64,000 nucleotides of DNA from Sphingomonas sp. OV641. GTDB lineage: Bacteria; Pseudomonadota; Alphaproteobacteria; Sphingomonadales; Sphingomonadaceae. Where the stretch lies: positions 620,001 through 684,000 of the forward strand of contig NZ_FNZB01000001.1 of the NCBI RefSeq assembly GCF_900109205.1. The letters run 5' to 3'. Shown piece after piece: positions 24,390 through 34,149 of the stretch. Numbering within the stretch: position 1 is the first letter of the stretch; each line of letters starts with the position of its first letter. The notes below the pieces were generated by a model. That model made no database searches. It was not told where the DNA came from and saw only the letters and a program-made list of their open reading frames with translations. The translations under genes were made by a program, and so were the position numbers.

Positions 24390-24437
24390 TCCGCCTCTGG
24401 CAACAGATTGTCGGTTCGAGTCCGACCACCCGTACCA
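24390..24437 (+). pseudogene. 3' half of the interrupted tRNA-Leu(CAA)
   Basis: TCCGC (24390-24394) pairs perfectly with GCGGA at 10070-10074. The variable-arm hairpin TCTG/CAGA (24396-24407), T stem GTCGG/CCGAC, and acceptor strand CACCCGT plus ACCA (24427-24437) follow. Joined to the left half through CTCAAAA, it gives an 87-base tRNA-Leu with one G1-U72 wobble at the acceptor end. It has no promoter of its own in view. Confidence 0.88.
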
Positions 24438-24507
24438 GTCTTCGGCGTAGTGAAGGCCAATGTCATGGGGTCGACGGCGGCCCGGTGATAGGGCATCGCA
24501 TCTCCTG

Positions 24508-25026
24508 ATGTCGGCAATCGCTCTGCTTCGCTCGAAAACCGCGGCTTCGCACGAGGCGGTGGACTTCATCTTCGGCACTCATGATCTTGGTGATGCGGCT
24601 GCCTACGGGCGCTTCCTGCAGGCGCATGCACGCGCGCTTCCACAGGCGGAGGCGATGGCTGTGTCGGTCTGGCCTGCACTTCGGCGACGTACGCCGCTTC
24701 TCGCTGCCGACCTCGACGCGCTTGGCTTGCCTGCCGAGCTTGCGGTCGACTCCGGCGGAGAAGGAACGCCGGCGCACTGGGGCGCACTGTACGTGGTCGA
24801 AGGATCGCGCCTGGGTGGTGGCCTTCTGGCGAAGCGCGTGGGTCAGGGCCTGCCCGTCGCCTATCTTTCCGCAGTCCATGAGCCTGGCGAATGGCGCGCG
24901 ATGCGCCAGGCGATCGATCGGGCTGCCGATGGGCAGGACAAGGGCTGGCTGGAAGAGATGGTGGCGGGTGCGCAGGCCACTTTCGCGCTATATGCGGCAG
25001 CGGCGCGCGACGAACGGGCCGTTTGA
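24508..25026 (+). CDS. Biliverdin-producing heme oxygenase (BphO-like)
   Basis: A 172-residue heme oxygenase that should open heme to biliverdin, iron and CO, supplying the chromophore of the neighbouring phytochrome. The proximal ligand is His15 in LLRSKTAASHEAVD, the usual LRxxTxxxHxxxE/D context. The distal-helix glycine segment is ALYVVEGSRLGGGLL, matching the YVxEGSxxGG motif of bacterial BphO proteins. ATG 24508 is chosen because upstream in-frame codons run into the tRNA remnant and lack homology. It lies 70 bases beyond the tRNA 3' half and converges with the phytochrome gene. Confidence 0.88.
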   Translation: MSAIALLRSKTAASHEAVDFIFGTHDLGDAAAYGRFLQAHARALPQAEAMAVSVWPALRRRTPLLAADLDALGLPAELAVDSGGEGTPAHWGALYVVEGSRLGGGLLAKRVGQGLPVAYLSAVHEPGEWRAMRQAIDRAADGQDKGWLEEMVAGAQATFALYAAAARDERAV

Positions 25027-25100
25027 GCGGCGCGCCTTGCCGCCGCATACCAGCACCGACGTGGGCGTTGCGGTATCACCTACCCGACTCCCGCGTCTCC

Positions 25101-27236
25101 TCAGCGCGGCTTGTCCTCGATCGGTGCGGTGAGGATCGCCCGCAGACCGGGGCTGTTATCCGCGTGATCGAGCGTCCCGCTGATCCGCGCCATCACCGCC
25201 TGCATCATGCGGCTGCCGAAGCCGCTCCGCGTTCCGGTGACGCCGGCGCCATGATCCGCGACGATCAGCCGCAAGCGATTGCGATATTGCTCCAGCGCAA
25301 TGTCGATCGGCCCGGTGCGGCCGGGATAGGCATATTTGGTCGCATTGATCACGAGTTCCGAAGCGATCAGCCCAATGCTGACCGCCCGATCGGTGGGGAT
25401 CAGCATCGGCGTGAGGTCGACCGTCATCTGCGATGACCATTCCTCTCCGAGCGAGCCCTTCAGATCCTCCATCAGCTCCTCGAGATAACGCGCCAGATCA
25501 ATCGCCTCGATCTGGTCATCCCGGTAAAGCCGGCGATGCACCAGCGCGACCGAAGAAAGCCGGGAGCGAGCCTCGATGAGCTGATCTGCAATCGGCCCGG
25601 GACCGGCCTCACGCGCCTGAAGCGACAGAAACGCCGATACGAGCTGGAGGCTGTTTTGGACGCGATGGTCCACCTCCTTCATCAGCACATCCTTCTGCGC
25701 CAGGGCGAGATCCTTATCGGCCACCGCCCGTTCCAGTTCGCGGAACAGGCGCTGCCGCTCGCGCACCTCATTCGCCTCCCGAAATGCGCGGCGCAGCCGG
25801 TGTGCCGATTCGGTCTGCTCCAGCGTCCAGCGACGTGAGCGACAGCGAACGGTTTCGCGCCATGTCTCGAACGACGTCCGGGGTGTCAGGACGGCCGCGG
25901 GATCATGCTCGACCCCCTTGTGCGGATTGCCCGCCCATTCGATTTCCTCCACCTGCTCGGCGCGAAACCACAAAAGTATCGCCTGTTCTTCCGGCACCGG
26001 CAGGGCGAGGATGCCGCTTGCCGTTTCCGCGAACGCGGTCGCCGGGCCAAGCTGGCCCGCGAGATGATGGGTCACGAACGCATCGGTGGTGTTGCGCTCC
26101 GCCAGCCACGTGCCGATACGGGCAATGGCGTCTTCGCCCGGGCACCGACCATAGCGATCGATGCCGTCGGGATGGATCACCGCCACGCCATCGCTGTCCA
26201 TCATGCGCTGCAGATCGTCATGGCGGCTCGCCACCGCGCTGGTCAGCGGGGGCCTGAATGCGGGCACCAGCGAATCCTCGGCCGCGCGCAGCGACAGCCG
26301 CTCACGATAGCTTTCCGCTTCCTCGCGCGCACGGATCTGTCGCGCGAGGCCGCCGGCAAGCGCCGCCGCGGCAAGACGGATGTCGAGCGTCATGGCCTTG
26401 GCACTACGGTGATGACAGGCAATCAGGCCCCACAGCATCCCGTCCTTGACGATCGAGATCGAAGCCGATGCGCCAACATCCATGTTACGCAAATATTGCA
26501 GATGGACCGGCGAAACACTGCGCAGCGCGACATCGCTCAGGTCGAGCGACTGATAGTGCGCCGGGCGGATCGGGGCCGGCTGGTATTGCACATCAGGGAT
26601 CACCCGGGTGCGATTGCGCACGTACAAGGCGCGCGCCTGCCGCGGAATGTCACCGGCCGGGAAATGATGGTGCATGAAACTGTCGAGCGACGGGTCGCGC
26701 GCCTCGGCGACGACACGGCCAGCCTCGTCATCGAGGAAGCGATAGACCATCACCCGATCGAAGCCGGTCAGGGTCTGAAAGGCGGTCGCAGCGCGGGCGC
26801 ATAGGGTATGAAGGTTCGGTGCCCGTTCGAAACCGGCAGCGATAACGTCCATCCAGCTGAGCATCTCGCCCGCCAGCAGAGGATCGTCCGAGGCAGGCTC
26901 CAGTTCAGCGACAAGACGATCGCCGGTGCGATGAAGCGTGATGTCGTAGGAGCGTCCGGAAAGCTCGACCGAAGCTGCCCGTACCGAGCCGCCCGGACCC
27001 GCGAGGCGAGATCCCAGCCGTTCAGCGACATCCTGGTCCAGTAGTTCGGACAGCGGTTTGCCGAGCCAATCCGGGCCGAAGGTCTGTTCCAACGACCCCG
27101 CTCCGGCTTCCACCAAAAACGTGCCTGGATCAGCGACCAGGAGCAATCCGTGAGGCTGGATCGCGCCCGGAACGTGAATGGGCTCGCGATCGCATTCGGT
27201 CAGGTCGGGCGCGGCCCGCTCGTTCAGGCTCGCCAT
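25101..27236 (-). CDS. bphP: Bacteriophytochrome histidine kinase
   Basis: A 711-residue red/far-red photoreceptor. Order of domains: PAS with the biliverdin-attaching Cys15 (ECDREPIHVPGAIQPHG), GAF with the chromophore-pocket motif DIPRQARALY, a PHY domain whose tongue contains the conserved PRTSFE, and a C-terminal HisKA_2/HWE-type kinase with the phospho-acceptor in EVDHRVQNSLQLVSAFLSLQ. An ATPase domain follows, with ELVINATKYAYPG and DHGAGV. The kinase class suggests a role in general stress or light signalling, but no response regulator is adjacent. The heme oxygenase gene converges from 74 bases away. Confidence 0.93.
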   Translation of the reverse strand: MASLNERAAPDLTECDREPIHVPGAIQPHGLLLVADPGTFLVEAGAGSLEQTFGPDWLGKPLSELLDQDVAERLGSRLAGPGGSVRAASVELSGRSYDITLHRTGDRLVAELEPASDDPLLAGEMLSWMDVIAAGFERAPNLHTLCARAATAFQTLTGFDRVMVYRFLDDEAGRVVAEARDPSLDSFMHHHFPAGDIPRQARALYVRNRTRVIPDVQYQPAPIRPAHYQSLDLSDVALRSVSPVHLQYLRNMDVGASASISIVKDGMLWGLIACHHRSAKAMTLDIRLAAAALAGGLARQIRAREEAESYRERLSLRAAEDSLVPAFRPPLTSAVASRHDDLQRMMDSDGVAVIHPDGIDRYGRCPGEDAIARIGTWLAERNTTDAFVTHHLAGQLGPATAFAETASGILALPVPEEQAILLWFRAEQVEEIEWAGNPHKGVEHDPAAVLTPRTSFETWRETVRCRSRRWTLEQTESAHRLRRAFREANEVRERQRLFRELERAVADKDLALAQKDVLMKEVDHRVQNSLQLVSAFLSLQAREAGPGPIADQLIEARSRLSSVALVHRRLYRDDQIEAIDLARYLEELMEDLKGSLGEEWSSQMTVDLTPMLIPTDRAVSIGLIASELVINATKYAYPGRTGPIDIALEQYRNRLRLIVADHGAGVTGTRSGFGSRMMQAVMARISGTLDHADNSPGLRAILTAPIEDKPR

Positions 27237-27317
27237 AGCCCTCCCTCAGTGCGACTGAAGGAGGGGGCATGGCGCAGAAGATCGAGCCGCGCAACTATTT
27301 GATGTCAGGGCAGTCGT

Positions 27318-28642
<1,325 letters not shown>

Positions 28643-30010
28643 TCAGAACACCGACCCGAGCGCCTGCTTGCCCGATCGGGGCCGGATCTGGCTGTTGCGA
28701 TAGTCAACGTCGCTCCAGTCCAGTTCCTTGAACTCCTGCCGCCGGGGGCCGAGATAGCCGAACAGGAATGCGGCCACCTTGCGCATCTGGATCTCTTCCG
28801 CGCCCTCGGTGATGCGGTAACGGCGGTGATGGCGATAGATGTGCTCGAACGCCTTGTGCCGCGAATATCCGATCCCGCCATGCACCTGCATCGCGCGATC
28901 CGCCGCCTCGCAGCAGAGGCGGTTGCCCCAGTAATTGCACATGGAGACCTTGTCCGAGAGCCGCTTCTCCACCTCATGGTGCGGCATCTGGTCCATTTCC
29001 CAGGCCGTCTTGCGGATCAGCAGGCGCAGCATCTCGGCCTGGGTCGCCAGCTCGACCAGCGGGAACTGGATCGCCTGGTTGCGCGCGAGATCCTCGCCGA
29101 AGGGCTTGCGCTGACGCGCGTAGCGGATCGATTCCTCGATGCAGTAGGTGGCGGCGCCCAGCGATGACGCGGCCTGCCGGATGCGGTTCTCGTGCACGAA
29201 CGCCTGCGCGACCGGCAGGCCATTCTCCGGCTCGCCGAAGATCGTGGTCTCGGGCACCCACACGTCCTTGAAGCTGACGCGCGGGTGATCGGTCGGCATG
29301 TTGAAGGTCCAGAGATATTCCTCGACCTTCACGCCCTCATCGTCGGTGGGAACCAGGAAGCAGGTGATGCCACGCGCCGCGCCATCATCGCCCGTCGTGC
29401 GGGCGAACAGGGCGCAGTGGGTCGCCACGTGCATGCCCGTCGTCCACATCTTCTCGCCGTTGATGACATAGCCCGGCACGCCGTTGCGCGACTCTGGCAC
29501 GGCACGCGTTTCCATGTGGGTCGCGTCGGATCCGTGATACGGCTCGGTTAGGCCGAACGTGACGCGGCGCGTGCCGTTCAGCGTGCCGTTGATGAACTCA
29601 TCGCGCTGCTCCGGCGTGCCGAAATCGTCGAACATCTTGGCGAACGGGTTGTTCGCCACGATCGAATGCTCGGTCTGCAGGTCGTTGTGGAGGCCGAGCC
29701 CCTTGGCGGCGAGATATTCACGGATGACACACATCCACAGGTTCGATCCGCCCTTTCCGCCGAACTTGGGATCCATGGCGAATCGCAAATGGCCGGCCTT
29801 GTCCGCGCGCTTCTTCGCCTCCCGCATCAGCTCTTCCCATTCGTGACGCGGCAAGCCGCCGGCCTCGAAGTCGGTGCGCGCATACTCACGGCGGTGGTCG
29901 AAGAAGCGGATGTTGTCGTCCGCATCCTCCAGCGGCTTGATCTCCGCCTCGATGAAGGCGTCCAGCTCCTTGAGATAGTCGAGCAGATCCTGCGGCAATC
30001 CGAAATCCAT
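28643..30010 (-). CDS. Acyl-CoA dehydrogenase (ACAD10/11-like)
   Basis: A 455-residue FAD-dependent acyl-CoA dehydrogenase, which introduces a 2,3-double bond into acyl-CoA in the cytoplasm. Motifs: FGLTEPYHGSDATHMETRA (FAD/substrate-contact segment), NGEKMWTTGMHVATH, the helical C-terminal domain with RKPFGEDLARNQAIQFPL, and AMQVHGGIGYSRHKAFEHIYRHHRRYRITEG near the end. It has a longer N-terminus than short-chain enzymes. The phosphotransferase gene that starts 90 bases away on the opposite strand is of the type fused to such a dehydrogenase in ACAD10, which supports a shared pathway for hydroxylated or branched acids. Confidence 0.9.
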   Translation of the reverse strand: MDFGLPQDLLDYLKELDAFIEAEIKPLEDADDNIRFFDHRREYARTDFEAGGLPRHEWEELMREAKKRADKAGHLRFAMDPKFGGKGGSNLWMCVIREYLAAKGLGLHNDLQTEHSIVANNPFAKMFDDFGTPEQRDEFINGTLNGTRRVTFGLTEPYHGSDATHMETRAVPESRNGVPGYVINGEKMWTTGMHVATHCALFARTTGDDGAARGITCFLVPTDDEGVKVEEYLWTFNMPTDHPRVSFKDVWVPETTIFGEPENGLPVAQAFVHENRIRQAASSLGAATYCIEESIRYARQRKPFGEDLARNQAIQFPLVELATQAEMLRLLIRKTAWEMDQMPHHEVEKRLSDKVSMCNYWGNRLCCEAADRAMQVHGGIGYSRHKAFEHIYRHHRRYRITEGAEEIQMRKVAAFLFGYLGPRRQEFKELDWSDVDYRNSQIRPRSGKQALGSVF

Positions 30011-30100
30011 GGCCCTCTCCCGAATTAAGTCGACTCTTTTAACTTGCGTAGCGGCCCGCCAGAGATTTTAAAGCCCCTAAATCAAACAAGCCGAGGGGCG

Positions 30101-31117
30101 ATGGCGGAGAGGCTTTCGAAAGACGAGTTGGCGCGGCGGCTGTCGGCGCTTGCACCATGCATGGCCCCCGGGGCCACGCGGGTCGATAATCTGGTACGGC
30201 TGACCGGCGGAGCGAGCATGGAGACATGGGCGTTCGACGCAATGGGAGAGGATGGGGCGGCGACCCCGCTGATCCTTCGCCGTCGCACGCGAATGGTGGA
30301 GAATTCCGCCGTGTCAAAGCCGCCGCTGCGCCGCGAGGCCGAGGCGATTGCGCGCGCGGTGGAGGCGGGCGTACCGGCGCCGGTCGTGACCTATGTGTGT
30401 GACGAGGAGGCGGACGGGCTCGACGAAGCCTATGTCATGCACCGCGTCGCCGGCGAGACGCTTGGCAAGCGGATCACTAGCGATCCGGCCTTCGCGCCGG
30501 CGCGCGGCAAGCTTGCCCGGCAATGCGGCGCGGCGCTGGCGCGCATCCACTCGGTCGAGCCGCTGTCGGGGCTGGATCAGACCGATGCCGCCACTACGCT
30601 CGCCAATTATGAGGCGACCTGGCGCGCGACTGGCGCGGTGCGGCCTACGATCGAGGCGGCGTTCCGCTGGCTGGAGAAGCGGCTGCCCAGGGAAAAGGTG
30701 ACGTCGCGCTTCGTCCACGGCGACTTCCGCAACGGCAACATCATGGTCGATCCCGACAAGGGGCTCGTCGCGGTGCTCGACTGGGAGCTGGTGCATGTCG
30801 GCGATCCGGCGGAGGACATGGGTTGGCTGTGCACCAACAGCTGGAAATTCGGTCGGCCCGATCGCTACGTTGGCGGCTTCGGTGACGTGCAGGACCTGCT
30901 CGACGGCTATGCCGAGGCTGGTGGCGAGCCGATCAGCGCGGCTCGAGTCGATTTCTGGTCCATGCTCGGCAGCTTGAAATGGGGCGTGATGACCATGGGC
31001 ATGTATGCGAGCTTTGCCTCCGATCCGAGCGCCGGGCCGGAGCGCGGCGTGATCGGTCGGCGGCTGTCCGAAACAGAGGCAGATATCGTGGCGATCATCG
31101 AGAGGAACGCGGCATGA
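30101..31117 (+). CDS. Phosphotransferase family protein (APH-like, ACAD10-associated)
   Basis: A 338-residue aminoglycoside-phosphotransferase-like kinase. It has the catalytic loop VHGDFRNGNIMVD (HGDxxxxN) and the metal-binding DWELVHVGDPAEDMGWL (DWE in place of DFG). In mammals, ACAD10/11 fuse this kinase to an acyl-CoA dehydrogenase to metabolise 4-hydroxy acids through phosphorylation; the bacterial gene pair here suggests the same. ATG 30101 follows GAGGGG; an earlier in-frame codon at 30044 has no ribosome site. The stop overlaps the next start (ATGA). Confidence 0.87.
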   Translation: MAERLSKDELARRLSALAPCMAPGATRVDNLVRLTGGASMETWAFDAMGEDGAATPLILRRRTRMVENSAVSKPPLRREAEAIARAVEAGVPAPVVTYVCDEEADGLDEAYVMHRVAGETLGKRITSDPAFAPARGKLARQCGAALARIHSVEPLSGLDQTDAATTLANYEATWRATGAVRPTIEAAFRWLEKRLPREKVTSRFVHGDFRNGNIMVDPDKGLVAVLDWELVHVGDPAEDMGWLCTNSWKFGRPDRYVGGFGDVQDLLDGYAEAGGEPISAARVDFWSMLGSLKWGVMTMGMYASFASDPSAGPERGVIGRRLSETEADIVAIIERNAA

Positions 31118-31458
31118 TCACCCATCCCACGGCGCACGAACTGGTCGCCGGCGTCGCGCATTGGCTGCCGGTGGACGGCAGCGCGAGCGTCTTTGGCCTG
31201 CGCGTGGCGCGCAACGCGCTGGAGATCGCGGCGCGTGACATGGCGTTGAGCCCGGCGGCGGATACGCGCGCGGTGGAGCGGATGCGCGCGCTCCTGAGCC
31301 GCGACGGCACGCGCGACGAGCTGGACGCCGCGCTGGTGGAGGCGATCCGCAGCGGCGCCATCACGCCTGACGACCCCGCGCTGGTGGCTCACCTCAAGGC
31401 AACCGCGCTGGACACGATCGCGATCGACCAGCCGAAATATGCGCACACGCTTGGCTGA
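31114..31458 (+). CDS. DUF6285-type small protein coupled to the phosphotransferase
   Basis: A 114-residue helical protein, MITHPTAHELVAGVAHWLP then LRVARNALEIAARDMALSP. Small proteins of this kind regularly follow APH-like kinases and acyl-CoA dehydrogenases in alphaproteobacteria. The function is unknown. Its ATG overlaps the phosphotransferase stop in ATGA, so it is made with the kinase and may be a partner subunit. No signal peptide or membrane segment. Confidence 0.75.
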   Translation: MITHPTAHELVAGVAHWLPVDGSASVFGLRVARNALEIAARDMALSPAADTRAVERMRALLSRDGTRDELDAALVEAIRSGAITPDDPALVAHLKATALDTIAIDQPKYAHTLG

Positions 31459-31529
31459 ACCGCAGCGGCTTGCGCTTGTCGATCCTCGCGCGCCGGTCCA
31501 CAGGGTTTGCAAAGGCCCTATCCTCCACG

Positions 31530-31598
31530 CCCGTTCGGGCTGAGCTTGTCGAAGCCCGTGCCCGGAACACGCCCTTCGATCGGTTCAGGGCGAACGGG
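31530..31598. repeat. Intergenic inverted repeat (CGTTCGGGCTGAGC type)
   Basis: CCCGTTCGGGCTGAGCTTG from 31530 and its imperfect inverse ending GGTTCAGGGCGAACGGG at 31598 enclose about 30 bases. This second REP-like family is common between genes in sphingomonads. It lies between the DUF6285-like gene and the glutaryl-CoA dehydrogenase gene. Confidence 0.6.
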
Positions 31599-31629
31599 AG
31601 GGGGCGGCCGAGGACAAGCGGAGTAGATT

Positions 31630-32814
31630 ATGGCCGGCATGGGCGCGTTCGACTGGGCTGATCCCTTCCTCCTCGACGAGCAGTTGAGCGAGGACGAGCG
31701 GATGGTGCGCGATACCGCGCGCGCCTATGCGCAGGAAAAGCTCGCGCCCCGGATCATCGACGCGTTCGCCAACGAGGTTACCGACCCGGCGATCTTCCGC
31801 GAGATGGGCGAACTGGGCCTGCTCGGCCCGACCATTCCCGAAGAATATGGCGGCGTCGGCGCGAGCTATGTCGCCTACGGCCTCGTCGCGCGCGAGGTGG
31901 AGCGGATCGACTCGGGCTATCGCTCGATGATGAGCGTTCAGTCGAGCCTCGTCATGTACCCGATCCATGCGTACGGATCGGAGGAGCAGAAGCGGAAGTA
32001 CCTGCCCAGGCTCGCCAGCGGCGAATGGATCGGCTGCTTCGGCCTCACCGAGCCCGACGCCGGCTCCGATCCCGGCGGCATGAAGACCCGCGCGGTCAAG
32101 ACCGACGGCGGCTATGTCCTGAACGGCGCGAAGACGTGGATCTCCAACTCTCCCATCGCCGACGTGTTCGTTGTCTGGGCGAAGAGCGACGCGCATGGCG
32201 GCGGCATTCGCGGGTTCGTCCTCGAAAAGGGAATGAAGGGGCTGTCCGCGCCCAAGATCGAGGGCAAGCTGTCGCTCCGCGCGTCGATCACCGGCATGAT
32301 CGTGCTGGAGGATGTCGAGGTTGGCGAGGAGGCGTTGCTCCCCGAGGTGCAGGGGCTGAAGGGCCCGTTCGGCTGCCTCAATCGTGCCCGCTACGGGATC
32401 AGCTGGGGCAGCATGGGTGCGGCGGAATTCTGCATGCATGCCGCGCGGCAGTACGGCCTTGACCGCCAGCAGTTCGGCCGGCCGCTCGCCGCGACGCAGC
32501 TTTACCAGAAGAAGCTCGCCGACATGGAGACGGAGATCGCGCTTGGCCTCCAGGCGAGCTTGCGTGTCGGTCGCCTGATGGACGAGGGCCGCTTCGCGCC
32601 GGAGATGGTCTCGATCGTCAAGCGCAACAATGTCGGCAAGGCGCTCGACATCGCCCGCGTCGCGCGTGACATGCATGGCGGCAACGGGATCTCGGGCGAG
32701 TATCAGGTGATGCGCCACGTGATGAACCTGGAAACGGTGAACACCTATGAAGGCGCGCACGACGTCCACGCGCTGATCCTCGGGCGCGCCATCACCGGGA
32801 TTGCGGCGTTTTGA
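31630..32814 (+). CDS. Glutaryl-CoA dehydrogenase-like acyl-CoA dehydrogenase
   Basis: A 394-residue FAD enzyme. Glutaryl-CoA dehydrogenase oxidises and decarboxylates glutaryl-CoA to crotonyl-CoA in lysine and tryptophan breakdown. Motifs: [76 protein letters not shown], and the catalytic-base region [19 protein letters not shown] with the Glu of YEGAHD. The SGYRS segment and the YEGAHDVH ending are typical of GcdH rather than other dehydrogenases. A CaiB-type CoA transferase follows with overlapping codons, as is common for GcdH loci. Confidence 0.9.
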   Translation: MAGMGAFDWADPFLLDEQLSEDERMVRDTARAYAQEKLAPRIIDAFANEVTDPAIFREMGELGLLGPTIPEEYGGVGASYVAYGLVAREVERIDSGYRSMMSVQSSLVMYPIHAYGSEEQKRKYLPRLASGEWIGCFGLTEPDAGSDPGGMKTRAVKTDGGYVLNGAKTWISNSPIADVFVVWAKSDAHGGGIRGFVLEKGMKGLSAPKIEGKLSLRASITGMIVLEDVEVGEEALLPEVQGLKGPFGCLNRARYGISWGSMGAAEFCMHAARQYGLDRQQFGRPLAATQLYQKKLADMETEIALGLQASLRVGRLMDEGRFAPEMVSIVKRNNVGKALDIARVARDMHGGNGISGEYQVMRHVMNLETVNTYEGAHDVHALILGRAITGIAAF

Positions 32815-33953
32815 CCGACGCTCATCCCTCCTCATCAGGGGAGGGGCGTCATCCTCTCGCCGGCATCAAGGTCGTCGAGCTTGCCCGTATCCTCGCAGGT
32901 CCTTGGGCGGGGCAGATCCTTGCCGATCTCGGTGCCGAGGTCATCAAGGTGCAGAGCCCAGGGGGTGACGACACGCGCACCTGGGGCCCGCCTTTCGTGG
33001 AGCATGACGGCGACCAGGCGGCCGCTTATTATCACGCGTGCAACCGCGGCAAGACGAGCATCGTCGCGAACTTCACCAATCCCGAAGACGTGGCGCGGGT
33101 GAAGGCGCTGATCGCCGACGCCGACGTGGTGATCGAAAACTTCAAGGTGGGCGGGCTCGCCAAATACGGCCTCGATTATGCGAGCCTGGCCGCCGATCAT
33201 CCGCGGCTGGTCTATTGCTCGATCACCGGCTTTGGCCAGACCGGGCCGTATGCCCATCGCGCTGGCTATGATTTCATCATCCAGGGGCTGGGCGGGATCA
33301 TGTCGCTGACCGGAGAGCCGGACGGCGCACCGCAGAAGATCGGCGTCGCCTTTGCCGACATCATGACCGGGCTCTACGCCACCATCGGCATTCAGGCCGC
33401 GCTGATGATGCGGGCGCGAACGGGCAGGGGGCAGCAGGTCGACTGCGCGCTTCTCGACACGATGGTGGGGGTGCTCGCCAATCAAGCGGCGAACTATTTC
33501 GCGAGCGGCGAGAACCCCGCGCGGATGGGCAATGCCCATGCCAATGTCAGCCCCTATGCCGTGTTCCCGACAAGCGACGGCTGGTTCATCCTCGCGGTGG
33601 GCAATGACGCGCAATACCACCGCTTTGCCGCGATTGTCGGGATCGGCCCGGATCCGCGCTGGGACACCAACGCCGGCCGCATCGCGCATCGCGCGCCCTT
33701 GTTCGCGTTGATCGAGGAACGCTGTCGCACGTTCGCACGTGACGATCTTCTGGCAAAGCTGGAAGCGGCGGGGGTGCCGGCCGGGCCGATCAACACGGTG
33801 GAGCAGGCATTGAACGATCCACAGGTCGTGGCACGCGGTATGGTGCTGCCGGCGAACGAGACGAGGCCGATCGCTGGCTTGCGGACGCCGATCCGATTTT
33901 CTGATGCCGAACTGTCGTTGAGCAAAGGCGCGCCAGCTCTCCGGAGCGACTAG
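32811..33953 (+). CDS. Family III CoA transferase (CaiB/BaiF)
   Basis: A 380-residue enzyme that should move CoA between carboxylic acids. The core has [45 protein letters not shown], and the aspartate of [13 protein letters not shown], which forms the acyl-aspartyl intermediate. Placement directly after the GcdH-like gene suggests it activates glutarate using succinyl-CoA or a similar donor, as in SUGCT/C7orf10. The start is a TTG at 32811 overlapping the previous stop; the true start could be slightly later, but no ATG precedes the conserved core. Confidence 0.87.
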   Translation: MTDAHPSSSGEGRHPLAGIKVVELARILAGPWAGQILADLGAEVIKVQSPGGDDTRTWGPPFVEHDGDQAAAYYHACNRGKTSIVANFTNPEDVARVKALIADADVVIENFKVGGLAKYGLDYASLAADHPRLVYCSITGFGQTGPYAHRAGYDFIIQGLGGIMSLTGEPDGAPQKIGVAFADIMTGLYATIGIQAALMMRARTGRGQQVDCALLDTMVGVLANQAANYFASGENPARMGNAHANVSPYAVFPTSDGWFILAVGNDAQYHRFAAIVGIGPDPRWDTNAGRIAHRAPLFALIEERCRTFARDDLLAKLEAAGVPAGPINTVEQALNDPQVVARGMVLPANETRPIAGLRTPIRFSDAELSLSKGAPALRSD

Positions 33954-33966
33954 CCACTTTCGTTTT

Positions 33967-33994
33967 GTCGTCCCCGGGAAGGCCGGGATCCATA
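33967..33994. repeat. Single REP-like half-unit
   Basis: GTCGTCCCCGGGAAGGCCGG and the following GATCCAT resemble the CATCCCGG/CCGGGATC unit at 28530-28634. The flanking 196-base gap shows no gene. Confidence 0.4.
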
Positions 33995-34149
33995 ACCGCC
34001 GGCTTGGGAAGGAATTCGCGAGGTCGGCGCTTCAGCATTTCGGGTCCGCGTGAAGACGAGGAAAGCAAGCGTCGCCCAGCATAACTTTTGTTGTGCTCGC
34101 GCCGCCGCCGCGATACCCCTCCCGCAAATCTAGTCAGGAGAGAGCATCC

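Noticed and set aside
24508..25026. Heme oxygenase as island cargo
   Set aside because: It lies outside the right core and the tRNA 3' half and pairs functionally with the chromosomal phytochrome gene.
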